Source: Mycolicibacterium aubagnense
Lineage (GTDB): Bacteria > Actinomycetota > Actinomycetes > Mycobacteriales > Mycobacteriaceae
Direction of reading: 5' to 3'
Length of the DNA: 64,000 nucleotides
NCBI RefSeq assembly: GCF_010730955.1
Contig: NZ_AP022577.1
Span: forward strand, 4,216,001 to 4,280,000
The notes under the pieces are model-generated. The model was not told where the DNA came from. It searched no databases and saw only the letters and a program-made list of their open reading frames with translations. Every line of letters begins with the position of its first letter. Position 1 is the first letter of the stretch. The position numbers were made by a program, and so were the translations under genes. Shown piece after piece: positions 28,008-36,188 of the stretch.

Positions 28008-29534
28008 GTGAACGCCAGACTGACCCTGACCGCGGTCTGTGTGGTGGTGTTCATGCTGCTGCTCGACATGACGATCGTCGCGGCGGCACTGGCCGATATC
28101 CAGGCTTCCTTGCACGCCCACCTGTCCGGATTGCAGTGGGTGGTCGACGCCTACGCCCTGCCGATGGCCGGACTGTTATTGACGGCGGCCACGGTGGGTG
28201 ATCGGCTGGGACGGCGGCGCTTGTACCTCGGCGGGCTGGTGGCCTTCATGTTCGCGTCGGCGGGGTGCGCGCTGGCCCGCAACATCGACGTGCTCAACGG
28301 GCTTCGGGCAGTGCAGGGCTCAGCCGGCGCAGTGCTGCTCGGGGTGTCGCTGCCGATGATCGCGGCGGCCTTCCCCGATGCGCGACAGCGGGCGGGTGCC
28401 ATCGCCGCCTACGGCGCGGCGATGGGAGCGGGTGGTGCCGTCGGGCCGCTGCTGGGCGGCGCGCTGGTCACCGCATACGGGTGGCCGTCGATCTTCCTGA
28501 TCAACCTGCCGGTCGGGGTACTCGCGCTGTACATCGTCATCTTCGCCGTCCCGGAAAGCGTCGTCGAACAGTCCCGCCCGGTCGATGTCTGGGGGACGGC
28601 GGTGTTGACTGCGGCGTTGTTCGCGGGTGTGTACGTGCTGATCGAAGGCAACCGCTTCGGTTGGAGTAGCCCGATCATGTTGGCACTGAGCGCATTCTGT
28701 GTGGCGGCTCTGGTCGCCTTCGGATTGCGCGAGTCGCGCCTGGCCGAGCCGATGCTCGACGTGCGCCTGCTCGCCGGTCCCGGTTTCGCCGGCGTCTCCC
28801 TGGCTGCGTTCGCCGCAAGTGGAACGCTCATCGCGTCGACCAACTACCTGGCGCTGTACTTCATGAATACGTTGGGCTTCAGTCCCTTTGGCGCCGGTCT
28901 GCGGGCGTTACCGCTGACACTGGCCATCGTGGTCGGTGCCCCATCGGCAATGGTCGCCGCGCGGCGCATACCGGTGGCGGCGACCATCCCCGCCGGCGTC
29001 GCGTTGATTGCCGTGGGTATGTGGATGATGACCGCAGTAAACGCCCACACGACGTGGACGCATTTCATCGCGGGGTCGGTGGTGGCGGGACTCGGGCTCG
29101 GTGCGTTGTCCGCGTTGACGTCCGATGCGGCGCTGCGCTTCGTTCCGGTTACCGACGCCGGCATGGCGACGGGAACCGTCAGCACTGCGCGTCAGATCGG
29201 CATTCTGGCCGGGGTCGCCGGGCTGGGTGCACTGTTCAGTCGGCACGCGGGTGACCTTGCCACGGCGCGGCTTTCCGCAGTGCCCGGCCTTGCGGTCGAA
29301 CCTGCGCGGCAGTTGAGCGACGGGCTGGCGGCCGGGGCCGGGTTGCGGGCGCTCGCGGTGGTACCCGACCGGCTGCGTCCCGCGCTGGCGGCGGTCGCTC
29401 GGGAAGCCGGTGCGGCCGGCATGCAGGCCGCGTTGACGGCCGCGGCGGTGGCTGCGACTGCCTCCACAGTGGTCGTGGTGGTACTCGTCCGAATGGGCGC
29501 TCGGCAAACAATCTATGCCGATACTGTGGATTAG
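28008..29534 (+). CDS. MFS exporter, DHA2 type
   Basis: The 508-residue protein has 14 likely helices with the family motifs LDMTIVAAALADIQ (about 17), VGDRLGRRRLYLGG (about 63) and AAYGAAMGAGGAVGPLLGGAL (about 136). It is expected to pump a drug or metabolite out with protons. GTG 28008 was chosen; the frame extends upstream over the divergent LLM start but without a ribosome site. It ends 26 bases before the acyltransferase start used here, so it may export that pathway's product. Confidence 0.85.
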   Translation: MNARLTLTAVCVVVFMLLLDMTIVAAALADIQASLHAHLSGLQWVVDAYALPMAGLLLTAATVGDRLGRRRLYLGGLVAFMFASAGCALARNIDVLNGLRAVQGSAGAVLLGVSLPMIAAAFPDARQRAGAIAAYGAAMGAGGAVGPLLGGALVTAYGWPSIFLINLPVGVLALYIVIFAVPESVVEQSRPVDVWGTAVLTAALFAGVYVLIEGNRFGWSSPIMLALSAFCVAALVAFGLRESRLAEPMLDVRLLAGPGFAGVSLAAFAASGTLIASTNYLALYFMNTLGFSPFGAGLRALPLTLAIVVGAPSAMVAARRIPVAATIPAGVALIAVGMWMMTAVNAHTTWTHFIAGSVVAGLGLGALSALTSDAALRFVPVTDAGMATGTVSTARQIGILAGVAGLGALFSRHAGDLATARLSAVPGLAVEPARQLSDGLAAGAGLRALAVVPDRLRPALAAVAREAGAAGMQAALTAAAVAATASTVVVVVLVRMGARQTIYADTVD

Positions 29535-29559
29535 CCGAAGTTGCTACGACCGAGGCTGG

Positions 29560-30381
29560 ATGCCGATATTTTCACACCTTATGGTCGGTGCTGCTGTTCT
29601 CTTCTCAGGGGGCCGATACAGCGTCGTCATCTCTGACGACCCCGACGAGATCGAAGCCGCGCAGCGCCTGCGGTACCAGACGTTCGCCGAGGAGCTGGGC
29701 GCCGCACTCCCACAAGCGATTCGCGGACCGCGCACCGGTGAGATGATCGACATCGACCGGTTCGACGCGTACAGCGATCATCTGCTGGCCCGGGATGAAG
29801 AGACCGGGGCGATTGTCGGCTGCTATCGGTTGCTGCCCCCGGACGGCGCCCGAGCGGCCGGCGGCATCTTCACGGACACCAACTTCGAGATCGGTGCGGG
29901 CATCGATGCGTTGCGGCCGTCGCTGGTCGAATTGGGCCGCGCCAGCGTGCATCCCGACCATCGAAACGGTGCGGTGATGGCCTTGCTGTGGGCCGGAATC
30001 CTGCGCTATCAGGAACTGACGGGCCACCAATGGGCGATCGGCAGTCTGTCGGTGCGTATGGAGGACGGGGGTCCGCGCGGTGCGTTGGTGCGCGGCGTCC
30101 TGGACCGGGCTTTCCGAAAGCACCCGGCGCCAGAGGAATTCCGGGTTACGCCACGAAACCCGGTGCAGGTCAACGGAATTCCTTTGGCCGAGCTGCCGGA
30201 CCCCGGCCGGGTGCGAATTCCGCCGATGGTGGCCGGCAGTCTCCGGATCGGTGGGGTGATCTGTGGGGAACCGTCGTACGACCCGGAATTCGACATGGCC
30301 GATTTCGTGGTGCTGATCAACCGCGACATGGTGCACAAGCTGTATCTCGCTCGGCTCACCCGGGACCATGTCCAGGCTTGA
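29560..30381 (+). CDS. OlsB-like GNAT N-acyltransferase
   Basis: About 273 residues of the Acetyltransf_5/OlsB group, related to N-acyl amino acid and ornithine-lipid synthases. Visible are EIEAAQRLRYQTFAEELGA (about 29-47), FDAYSDHLLARDEETGAIVGCYRLL (about 70-94) and VELGRASVHPDHRNGAVMALLWAGI (about 128-152). They transfer a fatty acyl group from acyl-ACP or acyl-CoA to an amino group. ATG 29560 follows GAGG at five bases; ATG 29581 is an alternative. The end overlaps the N-monooxygenase start by 14 bases, tying the two enzymes together. Confidence 0.75.
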   Translation: MPIFSHLMVGAAVLFSGGRYSVVISDDPDEIEAAQRLRYQTFAEELGAALPQAIRGPRTGEMIDIDRFDAYSDHLLARDEETGAIVGCYRLLPPDGARAAGGIFTDTNFEIGAGIDALRPSLVELGRASVHPDHRNGAVMALLWAGILRYQELTGHQWAIGSLSVRMEDGGPRGALVRGVLDRAFRKHPAPEEFRVTPRNPVQVNGIPLAELPDPGRVRIPPMVAGSLRIGGVICGEPSYDPEFDMADFVVLINRDMVHKLYLARLTRDHVQA

Positions 30382-31591
30382 GGCCGACATGCTCGGGGTC
30401 GGATTCGGGCCGTCGAATCTGGCACTCGCGGTGGCCCTCGCCGAGCGTGGCGTGCGCGGCCGATTCGTCGATGCCCAGCCGCGGTTCGGTTGGCACCGCG
30501 ACATGCTGTTGCCCGGAACCCGCATGCAGATCCCGTTCCTCAAAGACTTGGTGACGCTGCGTAATCCGCAGAGCGCATACACCTTCGTGAACTATCTGAA
30601 TGACCGCGGCCGGCTCATTGATTTCATCGGCCGCCACGACGTGTTTCCCAGCCGGCATGAGTTCCACGACTACCTGCAGTGGGCCGCCGACCAGTTCGCC
30701 GCCGACGTACAGTACGGCCGCCGGGTGGTGCGGGTGACGGCGACCGATAACGGATTCGAGGTGCACCTGGACCCTGGCGAGGTCGTCGCGGCACGCACCC
30801 TGGTGCTGGGCACCGGCCTGCACCCGGTGTTGCCCGCCGGGACGGAGCCGACACGGCGGCAGTGGCACAGCCACCAACTGCTCAGTGCTTTGGCGGCTCT
30901 GGGATCGCCGGAAGTGGGCCGCTTCGCTGTGGTGGGTGCAGGACAGAGCGCCGCCGAGGTGGTCGGCTATCTGCACCATGCTTATCCGCTGGCCGAGGTG
31001 CACGCCGTGTTCGGCCGTTACGGGTACAGCCTCGCCGACGACAGCGCGTTCGTGAACCGCATCTTCGACCCGTCGGCGGTCGACGAGTTCTACGGCGCGG
31101 ACAGCGCGGAGCGGCAGCGGTTGCTCGACTATCACCGCTCGGCCAACTATTCGGCCGTCGACGTCGACCTCATCGCGGACTTGTATGAGCGCGAGTACGG
31201 CGAACGCGTGGGCGGGGACCGGAGACTGTTTCTCCACCGTGCCTGCGCAGTCGTCGGCGCCGACGAGGACGACGTCGAGGTCCGGCTCGGCGTGCGCAAC
31301 CTCATCGACAACACGACCGAGACGGTGCGCTGCGATGCCGTGGTGTACGCGACCGGATACGCGCCGATGGATGTGGCGGCGTTCCTGGGCGAGCTGGCGT
31401 CCTGCTACGAATTCGATGCGCAGGGCCGGCCGGTGGCCACGCGCGACTATCGGCTGGTGGCCAGGCCAGGTGCTCCCGGCGACATCTATCTCAATGGTGC
31501 GACCGTCGAACACAGCCACGGCCTGGGCGCGACGCTGCTGTCGAACGTGGCAGTCCGCAGCGGGGAGATCGCGGCAGCGATCAGCCCGTGA
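30368..31591 (+). CDS. Ornithine/lysine N-monooxygenase (SidA/IucD/PvdA/MbtG family)
   Basis: The 407-residue flavoenzyme adds a hydroxyl to a side-chain amine, the first step to hydroxamate siderophores. The FAD motif GVGFGPSNLALAVAL is at about 10-24, the substrate loop PGTRMQIPFLKDLVTLRNP at about 49-67, the NADPH motif VVGAGQSAAEVVGYL at about 189-203 and the VYATGY signature near 327. The overlap with the acyltransferase suggests an N-acyl and N-hydroxy modified product. It converges on mntH with an 11-base overlap. Whether it prefers ornithine or lysine cannot be read. Confidence 0.9.
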   Translation: MSRLEADMLGVGFGPSNLALAVALAERGVRGRFVDAQPRFGWHRDMLLPGTRMQIPFLKDLVTLRNPQSAYTFVNYLNDRGRLIDFIGRHDVFPSRHEFHDYLQWAADQFAADVQYGRRVVRVTATDNGFEVHLDPGEVVAARTLVLGTGLHPVLPAGTEPTRRQWHSHQLLSALAALGSPEVGRFAVVGAGQSAAEVVGYLHHAYPLAEVHAVFGRYGYSLADDSAFVNRIFDPSAVDEFYGADSAERQRLLDYHRSANYSAVDVDLIADLYEREYGERVGGDRRLFLHRACAVVGADEDDVEVRLGVRNLIDNTTETVRCDAVVYATGYAPMDVAAFLGELASCYEFDAQGRPVATRDYRLVARPGAPGDIYLNGATVEHSHGLGATLLSNVAVRSGEIAAAISP

Positions 31592-32816
31592 CGGTCAGAT
31601 AGATCAGCACCACGTTCAGCACTGAAATCAGCACGGCCACAGCCCATCCGAGCGTCGTGACGGCCCGGTGGTTGATGTTCTCGCCCATCAGGGCGCGGTT
31701 ACTGGTCAGCCGAACCAGCGGAATCAGCGCGAACGGGATGCCGAACGACAGCACTACCTGGGACAGCACCAGCGCGCGCGTCGGGTCGAATCCGATGGCC
31801 AGCACCACCAGGGCGGGAATCACAGTCACGGCCCGGCGCAGCAGCAACGGGTAGGACCGGTTGAGCAGGCCCTGCATGATCATGGCGCCGGCATACGCCC
31901 CGACCGACGAGGACGCCAGGCCCGAAGCCAGCAGACCGATGGCGAAGCACAGCGCGACCGCCGGACCCAAGGCGTTGCCGACCGCGGCATACGCGCCCTC
32001 GATGGTGTCGGTGCCGTCGACGCCTTGCAGATTGGTGGCCGCCGCGAGCAGCATCGCCAGGTTCACCCCGCCGGCGACCACCATCGCCAGACCGACGTCG
32101 ACGCGGGTGATCCGCAGCATGCGCCGCAGGGGAGCGCCAGGCTCCGGTTTCCCGTGCCGGTCCCGGGCCAGGCCCGAGTGGAGGTAGACGACGTGCGGCA
32201 TGACCGTCGCGCCGAGGATCGCGGTGGCCAGTAGCAGGCTCTCGGTGCCGGTGAAGCGCGGCACCATTCCCCCGAGCACGTCGCCGGCCGCGGGCGGCTC
32301 GACGACCAGGCTGGCCAAGAAGCCGATGGTGATGATCAGCAGCAATCCGCCGATGACCCGCTCAAAGGCGCGCTGGCCGCCGCGGTTCTGCACCGATAGC
32401 AGGCCCATGGACACCACTCCGGTGATCACGCCGCCCAGCAGCATCGGCAGCCCGAACAACAGTTGCAAGGCGATGGCGCCGCCCACGACTTCGGCGAGAT
32501 CGGTTGCCACAGCGACCAATTCAGCTTGCACCCAGAACGCGATCCGGGTCGGGGTGCGGCAGTTGTCGGCAACCAGTTCGGGCAGCGAGCGGCCCGTCGT
32601 CAGGCCAAGTTTGGCCGACAGGTACTGCACCAGCCCGGCCATGACGTTGGCCAGCAGGATCACCCACACCAGCAAGAAACCGAACTTCGCGCCCGCGCTC
32701 ATGTTCGCCGCGACGTTGCCCGGATCCACATAGGCGATGGCAGCGACGAACGCCGGGCCCAGCAAGGACCACGTCGGGCGGGACGACGTGCGGCTCTCGG
32801 TCAGCACTGCGCTCAC
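31581..32816 (-). CDS. mntH: NRAMP-family Mn(II)/Fe(II) transporter MntH
   Basis: A 411-residue proton-coupled metal importer with about 11 helices. The helix-1 metal motif DPGNVAAN is near 29, the helix-6 motif ATVMPHVVYLHSG near 206, and the family loop LGLTTGRSLPELV near 70. GTG 32816 gives the normal N-terminus; the longer frame was rejected. In M. tuberculosis the orthologue is Rv0924c. A dyad resembling IdeR/MntR boxes lies 28 bases upstream. Confidence 0.92.
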   Translation of the reverse strand: MSAVLTESRTSSRPTWSLLGPAFVAAIAYVDPGNVAANMSAGAKFGFLLVWVILLANVMAGLVQYLSAKLGLTTGRSLPELVADNCRTPTRIAFWVQAELVAVATDLAEVVGGAIALQLLFGLPMLLGGVITGVVSMGLLSVQNRGGQRAFERVIGGLLLIITIGFLASLVVEPPAAGDVLGGMVPRFTGTESLLLATAILGATVMPHVVYLHSGLARDRHGKPEPGAPLRRMLRITRVDVGLAMVVAGGVNLAMLLAAATNLQGVDGTDTIEGAYAAVGNALGPAVALCFAIGLLASGLASSSVGAYAGAMIMQGLLNRSYPLLLRRAVTVIPALVVLAIGFDPTRALVLSQVVLSFGIPFALIPLVRLTSNRALMGENINHRAVTTLGWAVAVLISVLNVVLIYLTVTG

Positions 32817-32844
32817 TTTCCATCCGGGTCTTCGAATAGAAAAG

Positions 32845-32858
32845 TTAGGGTAGCCGAA
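32845..32858. promoter_or_regulatory. Possible MntR/IdeR-type metal box before mntH
   Basis: TTAGGGTAGCCGAA forms an imperfect dyad (TTxGG-TA-CCxAA pattern) similar to the mycobacterial DtxR-family boxes built on TTAGG...CCTAA. Its place just upstream of mntH fits repression by manganese or iron. Confidence 0.45.
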
Positions 32859-32880
32859 ACCTTGCGATTGGGGAAATAGG

Positions 32881-35421
32881 TCAGCCGGCGGCCCCGCGCC
32901 CGTCAGGCGGCGGCGGGATGTCGCGGATCTGGTGCCGGCTGGTGACGCCCAGTTTCGGAAATGAGCGGTAGAGGTATCCGGACACCGTGCGTGTCGAAAG
33001 TTGAAGTTGGGCCGCGATCTGCGGGTTGGTGAAGCCACGTCCGGCGAGATAGACGACCTGATGCTCTTGGGGGCTCAGTCGTTCGGTGGACGGCGTCGCC
33101 GACGCTGCCGTGACGCCGCCTGATGCGCGCAATTCCCGAGCGCAGATTTCCAGCCACGGTCTGGCACCCAGCGTCTCGAAGGTGGCCCGGGCGGCTGAGA
33201 TGTGCCGGCGCGCTTCTTTGCGTCGACGGCTTCGCCGAAGCCAGCCTGAGTAGCTGAGCCGCAACCGGGCGCGTTCGAATGGCCACTGCTCACCGGCGGC
33301 ATCGGCGAGCGCGCGGGCCAGGATGGTGCCGGCCTCCCCGACGCCGAGCAGAGCCGAGGTGTGGTTCACCAGCTGGCCGACGCGCGCGGAGTGCGGCTGC
33401 GGTAGGTGCGTCAGTGCGGCGGCGAATATGCGCCTCGCGTCGTCGACCATGCCCGTCCGCAGAGCTGCCTCGGCGTAGTCGACGAGAGCGCGGAAAGAGA
33501 CGTGCTGGTGCAGAGGCACACCGGAGTCGGTGAACAACTCGGACAGATGGCCGTAGGCCCCGAGATCGTTGCCGACCACGAGGTTGAGCAGCCCGAGGAC
33601 ATGATGTGCCCGTGCCGCGTGCAATCGGTTGTCCTGGAAACCAACGACATTCAGTGCTGTGCCGATGTGATCGCGCGCGGACGCGGTGTCTCCGCGATGG
33701 GCGGTGACAGTGGCTCGGATCAGGTCCCCGGTCGCGGTGATCAGTGGTTGATCGCTGACGGCCCCGAGGGTGTGCAGTTGGCCGGTAATTCTGAGTGCTT
33801 CGTCCCAGCGGCCGGAGTCGACACACGACCAGGCCAGGATCGCTGCCGTCAGCGCCTGCCCGTTCGTCGAATCATGTTGTGTCATCAAAGACTGCGCGCC
33901 GCGCAGACTGCGGATGCTGAGCTCTGACTCGTCGGTCACGCCGGCGGCCAGGCCGATCAGGCTCAGGTCCAGAGCCCCGAGGCCACCGGCCGGTGGGGCG
34001 ATGAACGCAGCCACGTCGGCGCGTGCGCGCGGAGAGTCGGTCACCGCTTCGACCCACAGCCGCGATGTCGCCGAGCTGCCAGTCAGCACCGGCATCGCGT
34101 CGTCCAACCGGTGCAGCGCGTGCACCGTCCCCCGATACGCGGCTGGATCACCGGACAGGAAAGCCGCGGCGGCCGCCACGCGCAGCGGTTCCCACGCCAG
34201 CTCGGGTTCGACCCCGGTCGCTTCGTCGGTCGCGGCCAGGAGAGCCTCGGCCGCCGCCCGCCCGTCATGCCACATCGTGGCCATGCCGCGTGCGGTCAAT
34301 GCCCGGATGCGGTCACGCGGACTGCCGGCGGTGGACGACGCCGCTTGGGCTCGGTGCCAGGCCTCGCGCTGAGGCGACGTACGCAACGCGTCGGCCAGGA
34401 GCCGGTGCGCGTCCAGCCGAGTGGTCAGCGGCGCTCCGTAATAGGCGGCAGACCGGATGAGGGGATTGATGGGGTTGATGCGTGCGGCCTCGATACGCAC
34501 GATGCCCGCGGTCTCTGCCGGGGCCAGCACCGCCGGGTCGGCCAGCACGCCGGGCGGCAGCGCGCGCAGGTCGGCGGCGGACGCGGTCGCGAGGACGACG
34601 AGCGCGGCGCGCGTGGCTGCGGGTAGGTGCGCCAGATGCTGTGCGTAGACCGCATGGGCGCTGATCGGCAACGGCAACGGGTCCGGTGCATAACCCGCCG
34701 TGGGTGTCGCGCCGGCAGCCGTGCCGGAAAAGTGGATGATCGCGGCGGCATTGCCCGCGGATTGTTTGATGGTCTGCTCGCGGAGCAGGCCGCCCGGTGG
34801 TGCGGGTTGTGCCTCCAGCAGCGCGATCGACTGGTCGAGGTTCATTGGCGCCAGCGGAATCTCGACAGCCGAACGGCCCGCCAGCCCCGTCGGGGCGACA
34901 GCGTCAGGCAGCGTCAGCGCCACGGTGATCGGGCGGCCGGCGCTCCGCCGGGCGGCGAACAACAGAACGCTGCGGGATTGCTCGTCGAGCCAGTGGGCGT
35001 CATCGACCGTGACCAGCACCGGCTGCCGCCGCGGCACCGCGTCCAAGAGCTCGAGCAGTGCCGCGGCCAATCTGGCGGTGTGGATCTGATCGCCGAACAA
35101 TGGTGTGCTGAAAAGGGTTTCGATGATATTGGCACGCCCGTACGGGTTGGCCTCGGCGTCGTTGAGCGCCCGCAGCAGCCGGTGCAGGCCACCCAGCGGA
35201 GTGTCGATCTCGCCGGGCAGCCCGGCGATTCCGAGGACGCGATGGCCCAGCGAATGTGCTTGCCGCTCGGCCTCGGCAAGCAGCGACGTCTTGCCCGAGC
35301 CCAATGCGCCAGAGATGACGATGACCTGCCCGTGCGGCGGTGACGCGATGGCATCCCGCAGGGCCGTGAGTTCGGCGTCGCGCCCGATGAGCTGCGTCGA
35401 CGCGAAGTTCACAAGAACCAT
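32881..35421 (-). CDS. LuxR-family ATP-binding regulator (LAL/MalT type)
   Basis: The 846-residue protein joins an N-terminal AAA-type ATPase, a long TPR-like helical middle (about 380-760) and a C-terminal LuxR HTH. The ATPase has Walker A GALGSGKTS (about 38-46) and Walker B VTVDDAHW (about 137-144). The HTH starts at ERLSPQEHQVVYLAGRGFTN (about 783-802) and continues IAAQLQLSTRTVSGYLYRSF. LAL regulators respond to small molecules and ATP; no inducer is evident. It is transcribed away from a decayed LysR gene and toward mntH, 64 bases apart. Confidence 0.9.
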   Translation of the reverse strand: MVLVNFASTQLIGRDAELTALRDAIASPPHGQVIVISGALGSGKTSLLAEAERQAHSLGHRVLGIAGLPGEIDTPLGGLHRLLRALNDAEANPYGRANIIETLFSTPLFGDQIHTARLAAALLELLDAVPRRQPVLVTVDDAHWLDEQSRSVLLFAARRSAGRPITVALTLPDAVAPTGLAGRSAVEIPLAPMNLDQSIALLEAQPAPPGGLLREQTIKQSAGNAAAIIHFSGTAAGATPTAGYAPDPLPLPISAHAVYAQHLAHLPAATRAALVVLATASAADLRALPPGVLADPAVLAPAETAGIVRIEAARINPINPLIRSAAYYGAPLTTRLDAHRLLADALRTSPQREAWHRAQAASSTAGSPRDRIRALTARGMATMWHDGRAAAEALLAATDEATGVEPELAWEPLRVAAAAAFLSGDPAAYRGTVHALHRLDDAMPVLTGSSATSRLWVEAVTDSPRARADVAAFIAPPAGGLGALDLSLIGLAAGVTDESELSIRSLRGAQSLMTQHDSTNGQALTAAILAWSCVDSGRWDEALRITGQLHTLGAVSDQPLITATGDLIRATVTAHRGDTASARDHIGTALNVVGFQDNRLHAARAHHVLGLLNLVVGNDLGAYGHLSELFTDSGVPLHQHVSFRALVDYAEAALRTGMVDDARRIFAAALTHLPQPHSARVGQLVNHTSALLGVGEAGTILARALADAAGEQWPFERARLRLSYSGWLRRSRRRKEARRHISAARATFETLGARPWLEICARELRASGGVTAASATPSTERLSPQEHQVVYLAGRGFTNPQIAAQLQLSTRTVSGYLYRSFPKLGVTSRHQIRDIPPPPDGRGAAG

Positions 35422-35495
35422 GAGACATCCGATCGGTCAGCACGTCTAATGACAGCTATTGATATGTCCCATCTATGACGTAGATGATCTGCGGC

Positions 35496-36119
35496 GTGGA
35501 GTTACGGCAGGTCGAGCGCTTTGTGGCGGTCGCCATCGAGCACAGCTTCACCCGCGCTGCCCGTCGCGTCCACGTGGTGCAGTCCGCCATCTCACGTCGA
35601 TTGCCAAGCTGGAGCGTGAGCTCGGTGTGCAGTTGTTCGACCGCTCCCGCCAGCAGATCGAGCTGACGGTCGCCGGCGAACGCTTCCTCGCTTAGGCGCG
35701 CTCGACATGCGGTTGATGTTCGAGGAGCCGATGGTCTTCGTCTGCCGCAACGATCATCCGATGGCGTCGAAGAAAGAGGTCAGTCTGATCGACCCGGCGG
35801 AGGAGGACCTGATCGGGTTCCCGCCGGATTGGGGCTTTCGCTGCCTGATGGACAACGCCTTTCTGGCGGCGGGCGTCCAATCGCGTCCCGTCCACGTGAT
35901 TCCTGCCGCTTCTCGGTGGTCGGTGAACTGGTTCGTCAAGGGCTGGGGACCACCTTCATGCCCGCGTCGGAATGCGCGGAGTTCGACGATCTGCGCGCGG
36001 TCGCATTGAGTCAAAGTGTCACGTGGCAGGTCTATTTGGCGTCGCAGCCGGTGGGACGTCTGACGCCGGCCACCGCGGCGTTGGCGGACATGCTGATTCA
36101 GGCGGCGGCGTCAGCCTAG
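35496..36119 (+). pseudogene. Decayed LysR-family regulator
   Basis: The GTG at 35496 opens a LysR helix-turn-helix (VELRQVERFVAVAIEHSFTR, then VHVVQSAIS). A one-base loss near 35593 shifts the frame to SIAKLERELGVQLFDRSRQQ, which ends at a TAG (35693-35695) where GAG is expected. About 80 codons of the effector domain are missing. The remainder is in two frames: MVFVCRNDHPMASKKEVSLI with VHVIPAAS, then VVGELVRQGLGTTFMPASEC to the stop at 36119. At least two shifts, one stop and one deletion make function unlikely. Confidence 0.85.
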
Positions 36120-36188
36120 CTCGCCGCGAGTGTCGGCTTGTGGTCGAGATCCCTCGAGATCCCCGACCACAAGCCAACATTCGTTGTC

